Assembly: GCA_963972105.1 (NCBI GenBank)
Contig: CAXAVH010000027.1
Coordinates: 1 to 28,028 of the forward strand
Length of the DNA stretch: 28,028 nt
Direction: 5' to 3'
Source of the DNA: NZQO01 sp002693605
Lineage (GTDB): Bacteria > Bacteroidota > Bacteroidia > Flavobacteriales > Flavobacteriaceae
Positions 22,778 to 28,028 of the stretch are shown here, one piece after another. The notes below the pieces were generated by a model. That model searched no databases and was not told the origin of the DNA. It saw only the letters and a program-made list of their open reading frames with translations. The stretch's first letter is position 1; each line of letters starts with the position of its first letter. A program made the position numbers and the translations under genes.

Positions 22778-23638
22778 ATGACACTCTATCCCATTGAATC
22801 TGGAAATTTCAAGCTCGATGGCGGCGCCATGTTCGGGGTCGTCCCTAAATCGCTCTGGTCGCGCACCAATCCGGCCGACCAGAACAATATGATCGATATG
22901 GCCGCCCGCTGCCTGTTAATTGAAGATGGCAGTCGCCTGACGCTCATTGACACCGGCATGGGCAACAAGCAGAGTGACAAATTTTTCGGGTATTACCACC
23001 AATGGGGAGACCATACCCTGGAAGGTTCGCTGCAAAGGGTCGGCTTTCATCCTAACGACGTTACAGATGTCTTCATGACGCACCTCCACTTCGACCATTG
23101 CGGTGGAAGCATTCAATGGAACAATGCCCGAACAGGCTACGAACCCGCCTTCAAAAATGCAACGTTTTGGAGCAATAAAGACCATTGGCAATGGGCCACC
23201 CAGCCAAATAGAAGGGAGAAAGCCTCTTTTCTGAAGGAAAATATCCTGCCTATGGAAGAAAGTGGACAATTAAAATTCGTAGAAACCCCTTCGGACTCCT
23301 TTTCGGAATCGACTCCTCTCGATTTCGGCATTCTATTTGCGGATGGACATACCGACAAGCAAATGCTGCCCCACATTAGCTATCAAGGAAAAACCCTCGT
23401 GTTTATGGCCGATTTGCTGCCAACCGCCGGCCATTTGCCGCTGCCGTACGTGATGGGGTACGATACGAGACCACTCCTTACGCTTCCCGAAAAGGAAGCA
23501 TTCTTGAACACCGCAGCCGATAAGGGTTACTATCTATTTTTGGAGCACGACGCCCATAACCAGGTAATAACCGTAAAACATACCGAAAAAGGCGTTCGCC
23601 TAGATCGAGTTTTCACTTTTGAAGAATTGTTTAATTAA
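22778..23638 (+). CDS. Metallo-beta-lactamase-fold hydrolase
   Basis: This 286-residue MBL-fold enzyme retains the full dinuclear metal set: His102, His104, Asp106 and His107 in THLHFDHCGG, His191 in DGHTDKQ, Asp212 in MADLLP and His257 in LEHDAHN. There is no signal peptide, so it is probably cytoplasmic. The overall layout resembles the lactonase/quinolone-signal-like branch (AiiA or MBL-type lactone hydrolases), but the substrate cannot be assigned. It starts 175 bp from the divergent antiporter gene and is followed by the subtilase after 9 bp, so the two are likely co-transcribed. Confidence 0.92.
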   Translation: MTLYPIESGNFKLDGGAMFGVVPKSLWSRTNPADQNNMIDMAARCLLIEDGSRLTLIDTGMGNKQSDKFFGYYHQWGDHTLEGSLQRVGFHPNDVTDVFMTHLHFDHCGGSIQWNNARTGYEPAFKNATFWSNKDHWQWATQPNRREKASFLKENILPMEESGQLKFVETPSDSFSESTPLDFGILFADGHTDKQMLPHISYQGKTLVFMADLLPTAGHLPLPYVMGYDTRPLLTLPEKEAFLNTAADKGYYLFLEHDAHNQVITVKHTEKGVRLDRVFTFEELFN

Positions 23639-23647
23639 TACTGAAAT

Positions 23648-25324
23648 ATGAATTTTATTAAAACTTCCCTTTTCGCCACCACCTCTGTGTTGGTCCTTGC
23701 GGCTTGTGGTAGCTCTGTAGCTCCGGTCGTTTCTTCTCCTATTGAAAATATAGACACCATTCCGCTCAAGACGGCACCGCTAAACGACGCGCAGTACGAG
23801 CGCTGGGGCGCAGCCGATTTGATTACCGATACCATTCCCGGTATGAGCGTAGATAAGGCCTACGCCGAAATCTTGAACAAACGGAAAGGCCAAACGGTAA
23901 TCGTTGGCGTGATTGATAGTGGCGTTGATATTGAGCACGAAGACCTTAGGAACGTTATCTGGACCAATGACGACGAAATTGCCGGAAATAATATAGACGA
24001 TGACAACAACGGTTATATAGACGATATGCACGGGTGGAACTTCCTCGGAAATATCGTTGAGGAAAATATGGAGTACGTGCGATTTCTGAAGAAATTAGGC
24101 CCTAAGTACGATGGGAAATCGGAAGCTTCCATTAGCGCGGCCAATCGCAAGGAATACGCGTTATATAAAAAGGCCAAGGCCGAATACGAAAAAGAATACC
24201 AGCAAGCTATGGCGCAAAAGACGCAGTATGAGCAAATCTTGCAACAGCTAAAGCCGGCGCACCAAGCAATGAGCGAAAAATTGGGCACGGCAGATTATTC
24301 CGCCAAAGATTTGGCCGCAATCGAAAATCCGACGGCTACCGAGCAGCAGCAAATCGCGATGCTCAACCAAATGCTCAATTTTGGCGACAGTGTTCCAGAA
24401 GTGCTGAAGGAACTGAAGGGCGGTATCGATTATTTCGGAGCGCGGCTCAATTCTCATTTCAACCTTGAGAAAGATTTCCGAAGCACCCTGGGCGATGATC
24501 CAGACGACCTTAGCGATACCGGTTATGGGAACAACGACGTGGACGGGCCCGATGTAAAGAAAGAAGATGCCCGTCACGGTACGCACGTATCGGGAATTAT
24601 AGCCGGGGAACGCAATAACGACATAGGTATAGACGGCGTGGCACAGAATGTCGAAATCATGGTATTGCGCGCAGTACCAGATGGCGATGAGTACGATAAG
24701 GACATAGCCCTTGCCCTCCGCTACGCAGCAGATAATGGTGCGAAAGTCGTAAACACCAGCTTCGGAAAATATTATAGCGCGCACCCAGAGTGGGTTCGCG
24801 AGGCTATTTCATACGCAGCATCTAAAGACGTACTAATTATTAATGCCGCCGGAAACGAGGGGTTAGACCTAGATACCACCGAGGTATATCCCAACGACCA
24901 AACCCTAACGGGAGCAGAGTATGTGAACAATGTATTAACCGTAGGCGCCCTTAGCTATAAATATGGGGAAGAAATGGTAGCACCCTTTTCAAATTATGGC
25001 GATAGCAACGTGGATGTCTTTGCGCCGGGCGTTAAGATTTGGGCTACGACACCGCTAAACACCTACGAATTTTTACAAGGCACATCGATGGCGGCACCCG
25101 CCGTTGCAGGGGTAGCAGCTACCATTAGGTCCTATTACCCTTCGCTCACCGCTGTGCAGGTTAAGCAGATTATAATGGATAGCGGCCTTACCTCCAACAG
25201 TACCGTGGTTTTGGGAGGCGATTCGTCCAATACCGAAAAGTTCGGAGCCATTTCAAAATCGGGGAAAATGGTAAATATGTACAATGCATTGATCATGGCC
25301 GATAGAATGGCCCGTTCCAACTAA
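23648..25324 (+). CDS. Subtilisin-like (S8) serine protease, lipoprotein
   Basis: This 558-residue protease has a lipoprotein signal (lipobox LAAC, Cys20), so it is probably tethered to the outer or inner membrane and faces the periplasm or the outside. The catalytic Asp90 (GVIDSGVDIEHEDL), His310 (ARHGTHVSGIIAG), oxyanion Asn403 (NAAGNEG) and Ser480 (GTSMAAPAVAG) are all present. The Asp-to-His distance is about 220 residues instead of roughly 30-40 in subtilisin. The insert (about 138-300) is rich in Lys, Glu, Gln and Ala and looks coiled-coil-like. There is an acidic Asp/Asn-rich segment NNIDDDNNGYIDD (114-126) that could bind calcium. No C-terminal sorting domain follows. Confidence 0.93.
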   Translation: MNFIKTSLFATTSVLVLAACGSSVAPVVSSPIENIDTIPLKTAPLNDAQYERWGAADLITDTIPGMSVDKAYAEILNKRKGQTVIVGVIDSGVDIEHEDLRNVIWTNDDEIAGNNIDDDNNGYIDDMHGWNFLGNIVEENMEYVRFLKKLGPKYDGKSEASISAANRKEYALYKKAKAEYEKEYQQAMAQKTQYEQILQQLKPAHQAMSEKLGTADYSAKDLAAIENPTATEQQQIAMLNQMLNFGDSVPEVLKELKGGIDYFGARLNSHFNLEKDFRSTLGDDPDDLSDTGYGNNDVDGPDVKKEDARHGTHVSGIIAGERNNDIGIDGVAQNVEIMVLRAVPDGDEYDKDIALALRYAADNGAKVVNTSFGKYYSAHPEWVREAISYAASKDVLIINAAGNEGLDLDTTEVYPNDQTLTGAEYVNNVLTVGALSYKYGEEMVAPFSNYGDSNVDVFAPGVKIWATTPLNTYEFLQGTSMAAPAVAGVAATIRSYYPSLTAVQVKQIIMDSGLTSNSTVVLGGDSSNTEKFGAISKSGKMVNMYNALIMADRMARSN

Positions 25325-25344
25325 CCCATTCAAAAATTGATAGT

Positions 25345-27189
25345 ATGAAATTCAAGAATTTGATCATCGGAAATATCCTCTCCATAGTAAGCGTTGCATC
25401 GGTTACGGCTCAGAACACGAACTCGTACTGGCAGCAGCACGTCGATTACAAAATGCAGATCGATATGGACGTGGACACCTACCAATACAAGGGTAGGCAA
25501 GAGCTTACCTATACCAACAACTCGCCCGATGTGCTAAACAGGGTGTTTTACCACCTCTATTTTAATGCATTCCAGCCGGGAAGTGAAATGGACGTTCGCT
25601 CTAGGACCATTTCCGATCCGGACGCCCGCGTGGCCGATAGGATTTCGAACCTATCCCCTTCGGAAATAGGTTACATTAAACCTACGATGCTAACCCAAGA
25701 TGGGGAACCACTACAATATGAAGTAGTTGGCACCGTGCTGGAGGTAGAACTAAATACTCCCATCAAACCGGGAGAATCCACCGTGTTCTTAATGGAGTGG
25801 GATGCGCAAGTTCCTGTTCAGATTCGCCGCAGTGGCCGAAACAACGAAGAGGGGGTGGCGCTATCGATGACACAGTGGTACCCGAAATTGGCCGAATACG
25901 ATTTTCAGGGTTGGCACGCAGACCCGTATATAGGTCGTGAATTTCACGGGGTATGGGGCGATTATGACGTAAAGATTACCATAGATGCCGACTATACCAT
26001 TGGTGGAACGGGGTATCTTCAAAACACGAATATTGGCCACGGCTATGGTCCAGCGGGCCAAAAGGCAGTAAAACCTGTAGCAGGCAAGTATACCTGGCAT
26101 TTCAAGGCGCCCAATGTGCACGATTTTACCTGGGCAGCAGATGATGAGTACATCCACGATACGGTAGCGGGACCCAACGGTGTAACTCTTCATTTTTTCT
26201 ATAAGAACAATCCCGATATTATCGAGAATTGGAAGAACCTCCAGCCCAAAACCGTTGAATTGCTTAAGTATTTCAATGAAAATATCGGCCCGTACCCGTA
26301 CGAGCAATATTCTGTAATCCAAGGTGGCGATGGCGGTATGGAATATGCCATGTGTACCCTCATTACCGGCGAACGGGAGTTCGGCAGCTTGGTAGGGGTT
26401 ACAGCACATGAACTTGCCCATTCATGGTTCCAGTTTTTACTTGCCACGAACGAGGCCAAGCACGAATGGATGGACGAAGGCTTCACCAGTTATATTTCGG
26501 CCCGTGCCATGAACGAAGTAATGGACGAAAAGAGCCCAAATCCCTTTGCAGGATCCTACCGTGGCTATTATTTCTTGGCCAAAAGCGGACAGGAACAGCC
26601 GGCTAGTACCCACGCAGACAGATATGCATCCAACAGGGCTTACGGGATTACCGCCTATAGTAAGGGCGCGGTATTTTTGGCGCAGTTAGGGTATATTATT
26701 GGCGAGGAAAATTTAAATAAAACCTTGAAGCAGTATTTCCAGGATTGGGCATTTAAGCACCCAACACCTAACGATTTTATTCGCGTTGCTGAAAAAATTT
26801 CCGGATTCGAGCTCGACTGGTACCTGATGGACTGGACCCAAACCAGCAATACGATTGATTATGGCATAAAGGGTATTGAGCCAGCAGGCCGCAATACCAA
26901 AATCACGCTCGAGCGTATTGGATTAATGCCAATGCCCATCGATTTATACGTAACCTATGAAGATGGCTCGGAGGAAATTTTCCACATCCCACTGCAAATG
27001 GCACGTGCCGAAAAGGAAAATCCCTACCCGGCTATGACGTGGACCGTGCTTCCAGATTGGGCATGGGCGTACCCTACTTACAGTTTTGAGATTTCAAACG
27101 GAAAAACGGTTAAAAGCATAATGATAGATGCCACGCAGCGTATGGCAGATATAAACCCAGAGAATAATACGTGGGGAATGCAGCAATAA
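25345..27189 (+). CDS. M1-family zinc metallopeptidase
   Basis: This 614-residue secreted aminopeptidase-like enzyme has a signal peptide ending near VTAQ (23). The zinc site is HELAH (355-359) with the third ligand Glu378 in NEAKHEWMDEGF. The substrate loop reads GGMEYAM (330-336) instead of the usual GAMEN, a variation seen in other bacterial M1 enzymes. The protein ends soon after the helical region and lacks the long C-terminal domain of aminopeptidase N (about 870 residues), so it is the short bacterial form. It starts 20 bp after the subtilase, and both are likely extracytoplasmic peptidases of one operon. A strong terminator follows. Confidence 0.93.
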   Translation: MKFKNLIIGNILSIVSVASVTAQNTNSYWQQHVDYKMQIDMDVDTYQYKGRQELTYTNNSPDVLNRVFYHLYFNAFQPGSEMDVRSRTISDPDARVADRISNLSPSEIGYIKPTMLTQDGEPLQYEVVGTVLEVELNTPIKPGESTVFLMEWDAQVPVQIRRSGRNNEEGVALSMTQWYPKLAEYDFQGWHADPYIGREFHGVWGDYDVKITIDADYTIGGTGYLQNTNIGHGYGPAGQKAVKPVAGKYTWHFKAPNVHDFTWAADDEYIHDTVAGPNGVTLHFFYKNNPDIIENWKNLQPKTVELLKYFNENIGPYPYEQYSVIQGGDGGMEYAMCTLITGEREFGSLVGVTAHELAHSWFQFLLATNEAKHEWMDEGFTSYISARAMNEVMDEKSPNPFAGSYRGYYFLAKSGQEQPASTHADRYASNRAYGITAYSKGAVFLAQLGYIIGEENLNKTLKQYFQDWAFKHPTPNDFIRVAEKISGFELDWYLMDWTQTSNTIDYGIKGIEPAGRNTKITLERIGLMPMPIDLYVTYEDGSEEIFHIPLQMARAEKENPYPAMTWTVLPDWAWAYPTYSFEISNGKTVKSIMIDATQRMADINPENNTWGMQQ

Positions 27190-27208
27190 TAAATCTATTT
27201 CATTATTC

Positions 27209-27245
27209 AAGACCCTACAAGTTACTATACCTGTAGGGTCTTTTT
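27209..27245 (+). terminator. Intrinsic terminator after the M1 peptidase
   Basis: A perfect 10-bp stem AGACCCTACA/TGTAGGGTCT (27210-27219 with 27232-27241) is followed by a T run. The T run runs straight into the -7-like element of rnpA. Confidence 0.9.
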
Positions 27246-27246
27246 A

Positions 27247-27254
27247 TATCTTTA
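27247..27254 (+). promoter_or_regulatory. -7-like element of rnpA
   Basis: TATCTTTA (TAnnTTT, last base A) begins right after the terminator T run and ends 5 nt before the GTG start at 27260. Confidence 0.4.
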
Positions 27255-27259
27255 CCCGT

Positions 27260-27625
27260 GTGAAACATTCATTTCCGAAGTCAGAGAAGTTAAAATCCAG
27301 CAAGACCATTCAACGGCTCTTTGCTGAAGGTACGGCGTATAAGAAATATCCCATTAAGGTGTTGGTAGTGCCGGTTGCCACTGCCATGACCCATCAAGTC
27401 GCCTTCGCTGTTCCGAAGCGAAATTTTAAGTTGGCGGTAGACCGAAATCGCGTAAAGCGGAAACTGAGGGAAGCTTACCGACTTCAAAAACACGGTCTTG
27501 ACACCAATAAGGAGGTTAAATTTGCGTTGATATTCTTATATATCGGCAAGGATATACCTACCTATGAGAAAGTGGAAACGGCTGTCGGTTTCCTGCTAAA
27601 AAAAGTAAATGAGGCTTCCTATTAG
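27260..27625 (+). CDS. rnpA: Ribonuclease P protein component
   Basis: RnpA is the protein subunit that helps the catalytic RNA trim the 5' ends of tRNA precursors. The 121-residue basic protein begins MKHSFPKSEKLKSSKTIQRLF. It includes the RNR motif region KRNFKLAVDRNRVKRKLREAYR, the family hallmark. No ATG is available, and the GTG at 27260 gives the conserved N-terminus. It is not next to rpmH, yidD or yidC, as in the classic dnaA-region cluster; instead an S41 protease follows after 8-29 bp. The initiation region is very short (see the -7 element). Confidence 0.95.
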   Translation: MKHSFPKSEKLKSSKTIQRLFAEGTAYKKYPIKVLVVPVATAMTHQVAFAVPKRNFKLAVDRNRVKRKLREAYRLQKHGLDTNKEVKFALIFLYIGKDIPTYEKVETAVGFLLKKVNEASY

Positions 27626-27654
27626 CCGGGAGAATGAAAAAAAAAGACTTACAG

Positions 27655-28028
27655 ATGAAAAGAAAAATAATTATTCCGCTACTCGCAGTGGGCATTTTTG
27701 TAACCACCACGGCCTTTAAGAACGATTTTTTCGAAATTGCAAAACAGATCGAAATCTTCACCACCCTATTCAAGGAGCTGAACATGAATTATGTTGACGA
27801 AACGACTCCAGCCAATTTGATGGATAAGGCCATTAAGGGTATGCTCTCTGACCTCGATCCCTATACGGTCTACTGGAACGAACAGCAAGTAGAGGACGCA
27901 CGCATTAGCAATTCTGGCGTATATACCGGTATTGGCGCGACGGCACGTACCGAAAAAGATAAAATAGTTATCGTTGAACCGTTCCAGGATTTTCCGGCAG
28001 ATAAGGCGGGGCTCAAGGCCGGCGACGA
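27655..28028 (+). CDS. S41 carboxyl-terminal processing protease, N-terminal part
   Basis: This gene runs off the right edge; about 124 residues are visible. An N-terminal signal or membrane anchor (KRKIIIPLLAVGIFVTTTAF) is followed by the helical N-terminal domain of C-terminal-processing proteases, with AIKGMLSDLDPYTVYWNE typical of CtpA/Prc. The start of a PDZ domain follows (GIGATAR, then VEPFQDFPADKAGLKAGD). The catalytic Ser-Lys region lies beyond the window. The ATG at 27655 is preferred because it gives a normal anchor; an in-frame ATG at 27634 would add seven residues (MKKKDLQ) and lies 8 nt after the rnpA stop. It is probably co-transcribed with rnpA. Confidence 0.85.
   Translation, partial: MKRKIIIPLLAVGIFVTTTAFKNDFFEIAKQIEIFTTLFKELNMNYVDETTPANLMDKAIKGMLSDLDPYTVYWNEQQVEDARISNSGVYTGIGATARTEKDKIVIVEPFQDFPADKAGLKAGD

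Noticed and set aside
24248..24784. 178-residue open frame on the minus strand, inside the subtilase gene
   Set aside because: It is antisense to an intact catalytic domain, has no recognisable motif and no start signal; it is a shadow of biased codon use.
25861..26421. 186-residue open frame on the minus strand, inside the M1 peptidase gene
   Set aside because: It lies opposite conserved M1 sequence including the substrate loop and zinc motif, and shows no family features.
1..28028. CRISPR array, insertion sequence, prophage or defence island
   Set aside because: I saw no regularly spaced direct repeats, transposase, integrase, phage or restriction-modification genes, and base composition looks even across the window by eye.

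Overview
The window looks like chromosomal core DNA of a Bacteroidota member, most likely a marine Flavobacteriaceae; I cannot name a genus. The evidence is: (i) promoter-like elements of the Bacteroidota -7 type (TAnnTTTG) in front of many genes, with almost no Shine-Dalgarno sites; (ii) the gene order pdxA, yceD-like, rpmF, fabH, accB, accC; (iii) a TonB-dependent-type outer-membrane protein with an N-terminal carboxypeptidase-regulatory-like domain; (iv) small Cys-rich and Pro-Ile-Asp type surface proteins that I associate with flavobacteria. I see no phage, transposon, CRISPR array or genomic island.

Layout. 1-1607 (+): end of a prolyl oligopeptidase, a terminator, and an orphan ABC ATPase. 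1870-3617 (-): an atypical SDR and a zinc-independent MDR reductase, with a terminator between them. 3769-4299 (+): a DUF421 membrane protein. 4303-6624 (-): a GreA/GreB-domain protein translationally coupled to MtgA, then an FAD-dependent oxidoreductase. 6709-11742 (-): biotin carboxylase, BCCP and FabH (malonyl-CoA supply and fatty-acid initiation), then L32, YceD-like protein and PdxA. 11800-12390 (+): riboflavin synthase, divergent from pdxA. 12371-13384 (-): a short PID-type surface protein, a CAU tRNA and methylmalonyl-CoA epimerase. 13443-15045 (+): rbfA and a LolC/FtsX-like permease. 15042-18501 (-): dusB and an outer-membrane receptor. 18713-20509 (+): lepA. 20506-22603 (-): a Cys-rich lipoprotein overlapping the end of a CPA1 antiporter with an RCK domain. 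22778-27189 (+): an MBL hydrolase, a lipoprotein subtilase and an M1 metallopeptidase. 27260-28028 (+): rnpA and the start of an S41 protease.

How the genes work together. Two themes recur. One is translation and RNA maturation (L32, RbfA, DusB, LepA, RnpA, a tRNA). The other is the cell envelope and secreted proteolysis (MtgA, LolC-like permease, outer-membrane receptor, and peptidases of families S9, S8, M1 and S41). Packing is tight: four of the five convergent gene pairs have 3 bp or less between them or overlap, so they have no room for separate terminators. Several -7 elements lie only 4-5 nt from the start codon (rbfA, dusB, rnpA), which suggests leaderless or near-leaderless mRNAs.

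I found no clearly new multi-gene system. The items most worth a second look are the leaderless start candidates, the overlapping face-to-face pdxA/ribE promoters, the Cys-rich lipoprotein coupled to an antiporter, the PID-type short protein, the identity of the CAU tRNA, and the hairpin between accB and accC.
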